This document shows positions 1 to 11,250 of a stretch of 23,837 nucleotides of DNA, in pieces. The notes below the pieces were generated by a model, which worked only from the letters and a program-made list of their open reading frames with translations, was not told the origin of the DNA and did not search any database. Origin of the DNA: Hofstenia miamia (lineage: Eukaryota; Xenacoelomorpha; Acoela; Hofsteniidae); the NCBI GenBank assembly GCA_900660155.1, contig CABFPE010000418.1, positions 542,688-566,524 on the forward strand. The letters are read 5' to 3'. The translations under genes were made by a program, and so were the position numbers. Positions within the stretch are counted from its first letter, which is position 1. The number at the start of each line of letters is the position of its first letter.

Positions 1-21
1 ATATATATATATATATATATA
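1..21. repeat. (AT)n microsatellite, cut by window start
   Basis: About ten AT dinucleotides open the window, so the true length is unknown. The flank from position 22 is ordinary unique-looking sequence. This is one of six (TA)n tracts in the window. Two of the others abut a shared 93-bp sequence, but this one shows no obvious match to it. Confidence 0.95.
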
Positions 22-1164
22 CGGACTCTAGATGCTATGAGTTTTTTATCCAACAAAGCAGTTGGCGATTTTCCAACGTTTTTGTTATGGAAAGAAATAA
101 TAAATTATTTTATTCAAAATATTATACATATAAGTTTTATATAAGAAATTTAAGCTTCATTTAATGCTATTTCATTTACCTTAGCAAATTTATAAGCCTC
201 TTACTCATCACTACTAATCGCTAATTCAAAATTTCATTTATGCCATCAAAAATTCCATTTAACGAAAATGATATTAAACTCGAAAGTTTAATAATTAGTC
301 TGCAACACCAAAATCACGATGTCAATATAAACCATTTTGCTTAGTAATGAAATTTTTTTACTATGATAGTTGTATATTGCTTTAATGTTTTTGCCTGCAT
401 GTCAGAATACTTCAAATATTATTAAGAATAAATATGAAAAACTTAATTAAATTAAACATAATCATTACGTAAAACTAGCAATGCTGTAGACCATGCAAAA
501 TCGCACGTGGTGCAACTAAATGCATTAAAGGTAATAAATATCTTATGTTACTCAAAATCGATTAAAGCCATTATAATAAAAAATTCAAAGGAACTGAGAA
601 TAATTATGGCAAAAAATCAATTTACGCATAGAGACGCATCGGAATGAATAACAAAATGGCGAGCAATATGTTTCGCTATGACCACACTAAAATTATATAA
701 GCCAAATAATATTTCAGTGCCTGGTCTATTGTACAGAACCAAACCTCCTCGAACATTGGAGAATCCTTTGAACAGAGGTGTGTCCAGATGTGTTTTACTG
801 TTTTAAATGTATCCGCCGAATTGAAATACCTTAGGAATTATTAGCATTGCATTTTTTTAAAACTATTCACTTTAGTTTTCGTAAAGAAAATTCGCTATTT
901 AGAGAGAGGTCTACCTACTAGTAAAATGTCATCATAAATTTATATAATTTTGCACATCAATGCACAGCAATTGAAATGAATTAGACACCTGTGATGCATT
1001 TTTACGTTCCAGATATACTGTGAACTTTCAAGTCAAAATTTATTGCAACGTAATATCCTCTGTAGATAAGCACTTCATAAACCAGTGCTAATACTTTTTG
1101 TAGCAAATATATTTAAGTGGCTTGCTTCTTCTTTCTTTCTTCTTTCTGTGCCTTTCATTCACTC
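22..1164. other. noncoding stretch, nothing recognised
   Basis: AT-rich sequence with frequent stops in all frames. No coding-like frame, RNA gene or repeat was identified. The slightly GC-richer part near 720-790 showed no recognisable motif. The frame that begins near 1085 consists mostly of microsatellite translation. Confidence 0.6.
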
Positions 1165-1166
1165 CT

Positions 1167-1245
<79 letters not shown>
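1165..1245. repeat. compound (TC)n-(TA)n microsatellite
   Basis: A short TC run (about 1165-1177) passes directly into a (TA)n tract of about 55 bases. A single G interrupts it near 1234, and a shorter TA run follows to about 1245. Upstream (about 1126-1150) is a loose pyrimidine-rich TTTC/CTT stretch. A 113-codon open frame crosses the tract and encodes an alternating Tyr/Ile run. That is what TA repeats give in any frame, so it is not a gene. Confidence 0.95.
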
Positions 1246-1979
1246 GAGCATCAGCCTTCATTTACTACACATGCATAGTGAATTAATTACACATTCTATA
1301 AACAAAAGAGAGATTTTGCATGAGCAATTGCTGAGTTTGCAAAGATTTTTCTTAATCACTTATTCAAAGCAGAAAGGAAGGAGAAATTCTTCTTTACGAT
1401 TAAATTATACGCATTTTTTAAAATAATTATAATTTCCTCTTACAACCATAACTTATAATAAAAGAGCAATTATTATTTTAATAATTCATATTACTAAAGT
1501 TGATAAAATTCATTGCCTAGTATATTAATAACAGAATTTCATACAAAATCTCATTAATGCAATTTTTTGTTGTAGAACACTAAATTGTGTTTCAATGCAA
1601 GTAAGGCAGATTAAGAGCTTTAGGAATTGAAATAGGCAAGTAAAAAGAATTTTCAAACAAATAAGTTCATATACTCATTTTGAGTGGAACGATTTCAGAA
1701 AAAGCAGTCATTTTAACTAGGAGAAAGCATGCGATTTTTAAGAGTGTTCCATACGAAAAAATTTATGACTGGTGATGGCCACCATAAAATCTTGGATTAA
1801 TTTATGACTTTCCATAAAATATTCTGGACTGGAACAAAAAATTATACACCGCAACATTCGAACTATTTGGTTGCGTGATAAAATGCTGATCAGATTTTGT
1901 TTGCAGAGTGCATCAGACAAAATTGAGATATTCTGAAATTTTTCATTAACTATTTGTAGATGCTAAATGGGCAACGGAT
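1246..1979. other. noncoding stretch, nothing recognised
   Basis: AT-rich sequence without a coding-like frame. A 60-codon minus-strand frame at 1738-1920 has no recognisable motif and is within chance expectation for a scan of this size. Confidence 0.55.
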
Positions 1980-2020
1980 GCGTGTGGGTCGCGTCTTGTC
2001 GGGTCAGCTCGGGTAGCCTG
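1980..2020 (+). repeat. degenerate GGGTC-type repeat patch
   Basis: A G-rich patch in an otherwise AT-rich background, with GGGTC or GGGT units spaced irregularly over about 40 bases. The part reading GTCGGGTCAGCTCGGGT aligns with the reverse complement of the C-rich patch near 4811 (GTTGGGTTGAGCTGGGT), allowing one small offset. The two patches are therefore in opposite orientation about 2.8 kb apart. Such degenerate GGGTY strings are common in the subterminal parts of DNA transposons. Assignment to a transposon here is inference. Confidence 0.5.
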
Positions 2021-4808
2021 ATTAGGAACAACTATTGTAGTCCAGACTGATGTCCACTTTTGATTTTAACAACTAAAGTTATAAATTTCTCAATTTTTAA
2101 TCAAGTTTAGGCTTCATATTTTATGTATTTTGTAGCATTTTATAATTAATTTTGTGAATGACGAAGGAAATGCCAGATTTCCTGAAAATTCAAAAAACAG
2201 CCAATTTATCTGTGATAAATTTTTTAGTACTTTAATTGGCCTCGATATATATTTGTTGAAGTTTATATCAAAATATACCAGAAATTGCCATTTCAAAAAT
2301 TTATAGTTTTTCAAATTCTACTTTCTATTTCTATAGTATTACTTTAAAGTAGCAAACCGCTTTTGTCCACATTTTTGAAAATTTTGTTCAGGTCAGTTAA
2401 GAAGTCTTGAGAGCTTTTAATATGGACATATCGATGGGTCTGTTCATGCAATGAGGTATATTCTGAAAACAATTCTTGTCGTGTTGTCACATTTTACATA
2501 TCTTTATTAGTTCATTAATTATAAGCATGTGGATATTTTTTGAGAAAACATAACAGTTAAGGAAAAATCCCTACAAGAATAGGGTTAAATAGACTACTAT
2601 GAATTTTACGAATCGAAAAGGTACATCTCCCTAATTGTTTGAAGGATTCAAAACATTTTTTGCACCCAAAATTTGACAAGAGTTTGCTTAATATTCAGGG
2701 AGACGAATAACTCTATAGGCGGTAGGGGGTGTAATCACATAAGCTTTTACATTAGTTCCAAAATATTTTATCTCTTTCGAAGTCGTATGAGACTTTAATA
2801 AGCAACGCGAGGCTGATTTTTAAGTTTTAGAATAAAATGAAACGTAGATAATATTTATAGCTGATGTGCTGTATAAAATCACTACTTCTGACATTTATAA
2901 TGACACGTGGTCCCTCCCCTTTCATTTTACTCTTTATCCATTTATATACACCTGTGTAAAAATATAATCTGGAAATTGTAAATAATTTACAAACATGTCT
3001 CAATTTCACACTTGTTACTAAATATGCATTAATGAGAAATTACATGTACTTTGCATATTTCTATTGAAATGTGGTATATGCAATCGCTTGAATAATAAGT
3101 TGCTTTAGGGATTTTTTATACCAATCATCTGTTCCTTTGTGGACATCTTCTAATGGAGATTAGATTTTGCTTTATTTAGCACTATGTATTATTATTAGTA
3201 ATAATGAGTGTTGAATTACAAGAAACCTGATCCTGTTTGGTTGCTACTAATCACGTTCACTAAACGAAATAGACGTGCTATTCACTCAATGATGCTGGAG
3301 TTAATTTAACTGTGAGAAAATTAATAAAACATAAAACCACGTTGTTCTTTCAACAATTTCACTTAAAGGTTATAATTCGATTAACCCAAATTTAATCAAG
3401 TTTCTACCATCTCTCGGAGTTACTAATTAGAAACCAGTAATTCACCACACGCCAACGTTTGTGTACATTAAAAGCAGCACAGGATGAAATTAAAAAGTGC
3501 ATTAAAATATTTTTTCAGAAAATGAGTTTATTAAGAAATACTTCAAAAAGGCATTCCATCGACTAGAACAACTTAATAAATTGAGAAATTTAATCCAGAA
3601 ATGGATAAGTTCTAAGAGATTTCCCAGGATTTTAATCAAATTGAGTGGCTTCTTTGAAAATTTTTTGTAATTTTTACGCTACGAAGCATCATCAAACAAA
3701 AAATTTTAGGTTTGGGGTAAAAACTATAGTCCTAAAGACGCATTAAGTGATTTAAAATATTGCAATGCAATTTCGTCTGCTACGGTGCAACATCATGAAA
3801 GTTTATTTCTGTATTTGCTTAGGGCATGCATAACTTTCAATGAAATTTTTTCTGTGTGCTAATTGTTACACATTTTAAAATATGACGAAACTGTTGCCCA
3901 CATGTATTTTATTTACGTTGAAAAAAAATTGAAAAATAATTATTTTGTAATTTGCTAATATTCATTATTGATAATATTTTGACAATTTATTTATATACAT
4001 ATGCACGAATTATCTTATTAATTACCTGTATATAAGAGCTTCTGAACGAAAGGAAGTACACTTTCAATATTTTAAGAATACAAGGACAAAGTCTGAATCA
4101 ATTTAATGTGCAAGGTGTAAATGTGCAGGAAATAATTAAATACCACCGGATACATGTTAACATGTTGTATTTGAGTTATTCCAAAGAGCTGAATATAAAT
4201 AAATGGGAATAATCTGCATTCATATAAAAAAATATGCGGTTTAAATGTCTAACTCATGACCAGTATTATGTGTATATAGTAGTCATTCGTGCCCTGTGAA
4301 AAACGAGTCTTGAATTATCTTCAAATCGGGCAAATTAAAATAAACAAATGTAGATGAATGAAATTTATAAGTATTCATTTTTGCAAAAAATTGATGTGAC
4401 CAATGTCTCGGTTGGAATCATGTCCAGATACAAGAAAAGAAAGAAGGCATCACCTCTAAGATATCTAAAACCCAATGTTTATATATGTAATGATGTTTGA
4501 AAATTGCTTTCAGTACAAAAATATTCTGAATTACATTCGATATTTTAAAGTAGTTGTTTGGTTTCTTAGTAAGATTTCTACGTGATTATTTTACATGGAA
4601 CAGTGCTGCAAGAGTGTGCTTTTTTCTGCAATGACAAGCGTTCAAATCTAACCCAAACCAATTATACAGTGTAGAATTCTCAAACTCAATTCCTTTTAAG
4701 CTCGTAATCCTGAACTGAATTATTGAAATACTGATATAATATATATTAAAGTCGGATACATCAAAGCATTTGACTTCCTGACAAAATTATTGATCGCGAC
4801 ATATTTTT
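2021..4808. other. long noncoding stretch, nothing recognised
   Basis: About 2.8 kb of AT-rich sequence. Open frames are short (66 codons at 2114-2314 minus and 60 at 2827-3009 minus) and have no recognisable domains. A mildly GC-richer patch at about 2695-2815 could be an old repeat fragment. No RNA gene, CRISPR or tandem array was seen. Confidence 0.55.
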
Positions 4809-4925
4809 ATGAACCCAGCTCAACCCAACCCGACCCATTACAATTTCCTAAGAACCAGAACCAACACAACCCACTACTGTCAAAAGATGGCCGAACTGAA
4901 ACTAACACATGGGTCCACACAACCA
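4809..4925 (-). repeat. degenerate AACCC (GGGTT) repeat patch
   Basis: Repeated CAACCC, CGACCC and ACACAACCC units lie on the plus strand (GGGTT/GGGTC on minus). They are dense at 4812-4838 and sparser to 4925. The 69-codon plus frame that starts here is rich in Pro, Asn and Thr only because of the repeat. The units are irregular, so this is a decayed array or part of a transposon end rather than telomere repeat. Similar patches occur near 1980, 6650-6930, 10888 and 11204. Confidence 0.6.
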
Positions 4926-5055
4926 ACTTGCATTCTTGATATAGATCCATTAAATGTGCTATATTTTGATTTTTATAAGATTAAGTGTATAACAAATAAA
5001 TTTTTGCTTTGTACTTAAGTGTATTTAAATTGCTTTAAATATTTGTGTTTACAGT

Positions 5056-5701
5056 CAGTGGCGGATCAAGAGAAATTATGGGATAGATCCCCCATCAGTG
5101 TTAGCAATGGAACTAAGCTTTTTAAGAAAACGCAGCCTAGGTACACTCCATCGCTTTCCGAAATAAGGATTATTTAAATGAGGAATATCATAGTCAGATT
5201 CTATTTCTAGGAATTCCCATAGTTTTCCAAGACACATGCAAGAGCCAATTAGCGTTTTTTATTTCACTTTGACAATCTGCCATTGTTGATCAAATATGTA
5301 CCTTCATAATGTTATTCTTACTGAATTTTAGGAGTAAAACAAACCAAAAATACGCTAATGAAGTTTTATTGTAGATTGAACAACATGCAATCCTGTAAAC
5401 CATTGAAACAGCTAATTAGTTAATTTCCATAATTGGAATTCAAAAACAATTCCATTCAATTATTAATTAACTAGGTTTCTTGCATTCTAGATCAGAATTT
5501 TAAGTGCCAATGCTCTCCTACCAAGATTGCTTATCTAAAATCTTTATCACCAGGTGTTGGCCTAAATACATCAAATATCTGTATTGATCAGCGAAAATTC
5601 GGAAAAAACCTAAAATTTTGATTTTCTGAGTATAATAACATTTTGTTGGATACATCCAAATGCATGGAATGCACCCAAACGAAATTTATTGATCAGCCAC
5701 T
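5056..5701. mobile_element. possible short hAT-like nonautonomous element
   Basis: The left end reads CAGTGGCGGATCAAG (5056-5070), a form very common at the ends of hAT-superfamily and related DNA transposons. Position 5688 onward carries ATTGATCAGCCACT, which matches the expected inverse of that end with two or three differences. That defines a 646-bp unit without a transposase frame. The eight bases before 5056 (TTTACAGT) are not repeated after 5701, so no target-site duplication supports the pairing. The left end is better supported than the right, and the element could extend elsewhere or be truncated. Confidence 0.35.
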
Positions 5702-6640
5702 ATATGTAGCAAATATATTATAGGTAATTTTTGTGGTTCTATATTTCAATTACAACGTTATTAACCTCAAACAGCCTTAGTAGCGTCACTACTTTGTCAG
5801 TGCCGTGTGAGATGTCAATATGGGGCCCCCACTCCCAACCACTCCCAATTTCGGTACACGTTTTAGTGTATAGTAGAAACATTTTACTATTAAATATTTT
5901 GTACATATACATGTTTAAGTTAGTCAACTACTTTTTTATGCTAAGGTTTAACCGATAGAAGCATCTTAAATATAACATTACATTGATAGTCTGTTTGTGA
6001 TAATTATTTTCAACGTAATCAATCATTTTGCAGTAATGGGGACATATATATTTATTCACAATTGAGCATTCTACTATAGCATATATGCCATAGACCCGTT
6101 GAGAACTTTCGGGGGGGGGGTGGTTGAGACAACTAAAATATTGGTATCAGCAACTTAGAATATGAAAGCAAAATATCTTGTTTTGGACTTATGCTATCAA
6201 CACTACTAAAAATAACAGAGCTTTAAGAAATCGAAAATATAGAAATATAGTTTAGAAATTATAAAAGTGTTGTTTTAAAATCGTAAAATGTAAAAAGACT
6301 GCTTTTCTTTGTTAACGAAATACTCACCATTCAATGGCTTTGTCAAACGACGTTTTTTGCAATGTTTTGCAATGGCCGAAAATTGGGGAATTTATAGTCT
6401 TTCCTGTGATGTTTTTGAGCAATTATATTGCTTAGAAATACCTAATTTACATAGGCACGTTCTGCGGTTTCTGCAGCAACAGCTAGTGCACAGAAGATGC
6501 TAAGGTTAGTGACATAATTTTGATATAAAGGCTACAGCTCAGATTGCTAAGTAAAATCCCCAACCATTAGGGCTCCACTGATTCACTTTTCAAATAAATG
6601 GTTTAGAAGTTGTGCCACACAGGTTCAGGCTATGCATAGT
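5702..6640. other. noncoding stretch with a GC-richer island and a G10 run
   Basis: At about 5785-5860 the sequence is unusually GC-rich for the window. It includes a GGGGCCCCC core and a 10-bp tandem duplication (CACTCCCAAC, CACTCCCAAT). Overlapping frames of about 60-75 codons on both strands there have no recognised domain. A run of ten G lies at 6111-6120. A 64-codon plus frame at 6309-6503 has fairly balanced composition but no recognisable motif, and no exon structure could be shown. Confidence 0.5.
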
Positions 6641-6644
6641 GTAA

Positions 6645-6933
6645 TTATGGTAGGGTTACAAGTGGGCTAGGATAGGTTGACACAACCCAATACAAGTCTA
6701 TATGAATATTAGTTGTAAAAATATATGAAAAGTAGTAAAAAGTAAATGTTATTATATTGAAATCTAAACAGCTTAGGAAAGCAGTCTCCCAAGTTTACAT
6801 GCCTAATGTTTTTTCATAGCATACCGTGCAAGAAACTACTTAATACACTTAACCAACCCATTTATATATCCTCTAATTTATTTGACTCAACCCAAAAATT
6901 TAGCAAGAAATATGAGTCCACCCAACCCAAATG
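6645..6933. repeat. facing GGGTT and AACCC degenerate patches
   Basis: On the left (about 6651-6690) plus-strand G-rich units GGGTT, GGGCT and GGTTG occur. On the right (about 6850-6925) the units are C-rich: AACCAACCC, CAACCC, CCACCCAACCC. The facing arrangement could make this a small decayed foldback or MITE-like unit of roughly 280 bp. Pairing between the arms is loose, so this is only a suggestion. Confidence 0.4.
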
Positions 6934-7027
6934 CAGCGGGAACTATGACGAAATGCAAAATAATTGGAACTACTAATGCTATTCTAACTACAGAATAATA
7001 CGGTGTAGCTTCTTGTCATAAACTCTG

Positions 7028-7378
7028 CTAGAGTAGATCCTGACCCCATGAACTGGCCCATAATGCTGTTAAAATTTCCTTAGCCATTCCATGGCGGTGC
7101 CGCAATTGTCCCCCTGTACCGAATCCTTCTTGATATTCAATATTTTTGGCTAAAATAAAGGTATTCATGCATGCAGGCTGACGGCTTTTTATGGTTCCTG
7201 CAAAGAAATATTCAAAATCGAAAGGCATTGGATAGATGATTCTCTCCTCTTTAATATTCGTTTTAAAATGCGCACCGTCCCATTGAAGTGTGCCGTTGCC
7301 CGAAATGATATCTGACTTTGCCCACGGTACACAGTGACGTACGCAAGGGGAAATTTGTAGGAATGTCCACCCCGTCAT
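7028..7378 (-). pseudogene. unidentified 116-codon coding-like frame, possible gene relic
   Basis: This minus-strand frame is the longest ATG-initiated one that does not depend on a microsatellite. Composition is balanced, with Trp, His, Cys, Gly and Met residues unlike translated AT-rich noise. No domain is recognised. The first residues (about 1-16) come from a transposon-end-like sequence (7332-7378), so the apparent ATG is probably not a native start. A TTTGCAG that could serve as a splice acceptor lies inside the frame, at about 7198-7204 on the minus strand, ahead of residues GTIKSRQPACMN. Past the stop at 7028 the same frame stays open for about 42 more codons (roughly 6890-7015) after two further stops, encoding a hydrophobic stretch. 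It may be a decayed exon, a transposon-derived fragment, or chance. Confidence 0.3.
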
Positions 7379-7380
7379 GC
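7332..7380 (+). mobile_element. transposon-end-like sequence
   Basis: CAGTGACGTACGCAAGGGG (7332-7350) followed by a GTCCACCCCGTCATG stretch resembles the ends of hAT-type and similar DNA transposons, whose consensus often starts CAGTG(G/A)CGTA. If so, the element body would lie to the right. No matching inverted right end or 8-bp duplication was found. Related strings GTGACGTCCG and GTGACGTGCGCAA occur at 12822 and 15141, and a weaker one at 15708. Confidence 0.4.
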
Positions 7381-9748
7381 TTCAAAATTATTTTGATAAA
7401 GGAAATCAAAAAATTTTCGGAAAAAACTGCTAAAATTTAAAAAATTAAGATGGTGAAATGCATTTTTAGGATCTATTTTTTTCAAAAATGTCTCTCCACT
7501 TTGGTTCATTTACCTTAGCAAAACTGAGATATGCCCCGTCAAAATATCATGTGTTCCAACCTGACTGTACGTTTCAATGGGTTTAGTTCGACGATGCACA
7601 TGTATATAAAGAAAAAAAATTAATAATTTCAACTAATTAAATTTTTTGAAACTTTTTAAGTACCCCAGGCACACAAAGCACTTAGTCTAAATTTTCAACA
7701 TTGCAATCGAGCACACTCACCAATAAACCAATCGCGTCTTTATCTCACGAGTTCCAAACTCCATAATTGGCCTGGAGATTAGAAATTGGATCTAGAAAAA
7801 CAGCTTGTCTTTTATAAATGACATTGGAATTTCAAGTTAAAAAGTTAGTAAATTCTCTACTGAACAATAGCCTATTACAATATATCTGAAAAATTGGTTG
7901 TATATGTCAGCAGAGACTATCTTTGCGAATTGATTTTGAGCTGGACAGAATTAATACTATGCATACCTGGAACCAAATTGTGCATGGAAGGAAATTCCAT
8001 GAAATTTTATGGAAAATGTTTTGAAAGGTTTTCAACTCCTTAGAAACAAATATTCTTAATCCAAACATTCATTTTAGCAATTTCTATGTAAGTTTTACAA
8101 CACTAAGGTCACAATTACAATTGGAAGGTTATATCAACACATCTTAGTTAAGAAACCTGCCAAACGCAACTAACATAGCTTTTATATTTGTAGTTACAAT
8201 GTTTAAAAATAAACACAATAAAGTGTACGACTTAATTTGCCTCTGTAGAACAGCAATAAAACCCGCTCGAATACCCATTCGAATGGCCGCTGGCACTGTT
8301 GAAATAGCCGCGTATAACTGTGGTCTAAGTTACTTTAGGTTTATTGCGTCAAAATTAATGAAATTTAATCAGTTATAAAATCATCCAAGATTTGGAAAAT
8401 GAAGGCAGATATTTATATTACAATAGACTGTCTTTTTCTACGACAAAGTAACTCTATTTAGGCTTATTCATGCTTAACTATTTTTCCAATTCATACTTTT
8501 TTTTGCAAAAACGTAAGCCTACTAATTGAATTCAATCATAGGTTGAATAAGGGCTCTTCGCACTCTAAAAATTATTCCTGGATCTTCCTATGTATGAAAA
8601 GAATTTTTTGACCCTTGAACTTGCTCATTAGTTCTTAACGTAGTCGTTTCATGAAGGCGGTATCGGCCTACTCATGTAGATTATTGGTTCATAAGACATC
8701 AGCATTGCCCATTCCAAGAAAGCATAAAAATTGTAGTTAATTTGAAAAATATGCTTGGTGGATAATGTAACTCTTCAACTTCATTAAATTTTAAATTTTA
8801 TTTGAAATTATGATGTTCTCAATGGTGCTTTGGACATAGTGGAATTGTTTGCATTCTGACCTCTGCAGAGATGGAAACGGGTCACATTTGTTGACCCGAG
8901 CCGTCTATCACTGAGCTGCGATTATATCCGATCAAAGAAAGATTGCTAGTATAATATTCACAAATTGTTTTAACAAAAAAGTATCAATTAAAAACAAAAC
9001 GAAATCAATTATAAATACAAAATTAATCTAAAACATTAGGAATTTCGATGAACCAAATGTTTAAATTCCAAATTGTTCCTTCGAGTCTGTTAAAGTTCTT
9101 AAATTCTAAAGGCATACAAATATCCCTCCACCCGCGGGTCGGTTTGAGCCATTTCCCATTTTCGCCTGCGGACGTCGAAAGTAATAACATCTCGACAGGA
9201 ACTTTGCATTAAACGATGATAAACTGTTGCTAAAAACAGTTAAACTACATTGCATCTACGTTTTAGGTTTAGTTTAAGCGTGTTTCTCATCAGCAGGTCA
9301 TAATTTTTTAATATAAAGTTCCTGTCTAGAAGGTATATGAGCTCAGTCAACGATTAAGACATTCATACACAACAGAGTTGAAAATTGAAATAATTCGAAT
9401 AAATAAAGACTGTTAAATTAAAATGAGTTAAAATAACAGTCGTTTTAATGAAGCCATTAAATTTTGCACTTTTCAGTCAAATTTGAAATGATTTTAAAAT
9501 GACAAGATTCCATTTTTAGACTAATAAACCTCCTCAATTAAGAATGAACCATTTTAATGTAAGCATTTGAACTGTCTAGCGTGATTTAAAGGGTTTCTGA
9601 GACCTAGTGCAAGCTATGTCTAAAATATTTTTGATTGAATTAAGAGTTCATTCGCATTTAATATAAAATAATTAATTAAATATGACTAACTTCTTTATGG
9701 AAAAAGCAGCAAAAACAATTTTAAAATGTTAATGGGAATATTAATACA
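7381..9748. other. noncoding stretch with small GC-rich palindromes
   Basis: No coding-like frame is present. Local features are a 12-bp palindrome CCATTCGAATGG near 8274-8286, a hairpin with 7-bp arms CGGGTCA and TGACCCG (8878-8884 and 8892-8898), and a 10-bp palindrome ACCCGCGGGT (9130-9139). The last two resemble the GGGTC-type patches elsewhere and may be remnants of one transposon family. Nothing else was recognised. Confidence 0.5.
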
Positions 9749-9771
9749 ATAATAATAATAATAATAATAAT
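9749..9771. repeat. (AAT)n microsatellite
   Basis: About seven to eight AAT units. The poly-leucine tail of the minus-strand frame that ends here is simply the translated repeat. Confidence 0.9.
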
Positions 9772-10884
9772 TTGCTGTATTGTCTTATATAAAGAGAAGT
9801 TATTAAAAATTGACAAATTGACCCATTGACTAAGCAACACTGGAAGCAGCAGCTAGCTAAACATGACGTGCAGTAACACAACGTATGGTAATTGTTGACA
9901 AACATTCCCAGAACAGAAAATATTTTTTTTCTATTTTTTTCAATAATGGGATAAGTACTATCAACATTTGTATGTAGATGTATGTACACAATTTGCGAAG
10001 GAGACACTGAAGTTAGATGACCTTGCAGAATGAATGCGACTTGGAAAGGTTTGAAAATCCAGTTCTAAGGTTCGACGTTCTCATTATGTATGATGCAAAA
10101 TAAATTTGTAAGTCTAAGCAATATTTATTTAAAAACAAAGGAGCAAGTACTTGCACTTGTAGGGATATTAAAAGAATACCTTCGTGATTTACCAGGTCTT
10201 TGTAATCTTTATAATGTAACATTCATCTTGAACAACGAAGTGAAATCTCTCGAGGCGCTTAGGATTTAATCTAAAGGGGAACCATTAAACAAAAAGGGTT
10301 ACAGTAAGATAGACAGAATACACAGTTTATAGAAATATCTTGTTTTTCGAACTTGCATTATAATAAATAAAGGATTGTAATGTAAAAAAATAGAAATGTC
10401 ATCAGGATTATGCTTTGTTATCAAGGAAGCATTTAAAACAGTATTTAAGTACCATTATCAAGATAAATCAAGATGCTTGAAAATGTTGGTAACGACATCA
10501 GTGGTACTGTATAATCTTGATTAGATTGAACATTATAATGACATTCAGTGAATTAGGTAAATCAATTCAAGGAAACCGAAATGAATTTAGCAGATGTTTT
10601 GGCTATAGAAATTGATTTACGAGAACTTGTGTTTTATTCAATTGAAAAAACATATTTCCAACATCTAGTAGTTTTCCAATCCAATGATTGGGAAAACTTT
10701 AAGGCTACCATTTCAGAGTATTGATCCTAATGCATCTGCTAAATACATCACTACAATCAATGCCTGTTAACCCGTATGAGGGTCTTTATCAAATAATATC
10801 CCCAACTCAAATTGAAATGGCAGGTACCCAAATTTAAATAAGAATAAATTAACATTAAATCATTACCATTTCAAGGGCTCTAAT
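9772..10884. other. noncoding stretch, nothing recognised
   Basis: AT-rich sequence. The minus-strand frames at 9741-10007 and 10013-10222 are short, lack recognised motifs and are compatible with chance. Confidence 0.5.
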
Positions 10885-11250
10885 TCCAAGTGGGTTAAGT
10901 CGACAAATGGGTTGGACTTAGTTGGATTGGGCAAATTTTTGCAAATTATAAGCCGGTTCATTATTTATATTGACTAAATATATAATATCAGATTACTATT
11001 TATTTTAAAACATATTTTGACTTCAAAGAGTTTCTCAGGAAATCAAGTGCTTTGGTGTAGTTTACTCGAAAAAAATATTTTGTCAAAGTTCCAATACACC
11101 AGGTGAGTGTGAGAGACATCAAAGGAATTGAATTTAACAATTTTCACATAGACTTTGACATAGGCGTCTTGAGGAAATCCTAGAAGTAACTGTGATTCAT
11201 TTGGGCTGAGGTGGATTGGGTCAGAGTTTGGAAATATATTTGGGTTGGGT
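10885..11250 (+). repeat. two GGGTT-type degenerate patches in the same orientation
   Basis: The first patch (about 10888-10930) holds GTGGGTTAAG, ATGGGTTGG and GATTGGGC. The second (about 11198-11250) holds GGGCTGAGG, GATTGGGTC and TTGGGTTGGGT. Both are G-rich on the plus strand, separated by about 270 bp of AT-rich sequence. They resemble the patches near 1980, 4811 and 6650-6930. Confidence 0.45.

Noticed and set aside
1085..1426. 113-codon plus frame
   Set aside because: It owes its length to (TC)n and (TA)n translation (a Tyr/Ile run), has a non-ATG start, and its flanking residues have no recognisable motif.
4152..4165. Perfect 14-bp palindrome ACATGTTAACATGT
   Set aside because: A few palindromes of this length are expected by chance in 24 kb at this base composition, and nothing around it suggests function.
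4809..5018. 69-codon plus frame rich in Pro, Asn and Thr
   Set aside because: The residues follow from the degenerate AACCC repeat. Such arrays give Asn-Pro-Thr runs by themselves.
6111..6120. G10 run as a quadruplex or regulatory element
   Set aside because: It is a single G run with no further G tracts nearby to form a quadruplex, so it is most likely simple sequence.
9741..10222. Two adjacent minus-strand frames (88 and 69 codons) as an operon-like pair
   Set aside because: The genome is eukaryotic in character, the first frame ends in poly-Leu from the (AAT)n tract, and neither has a recognised motif.
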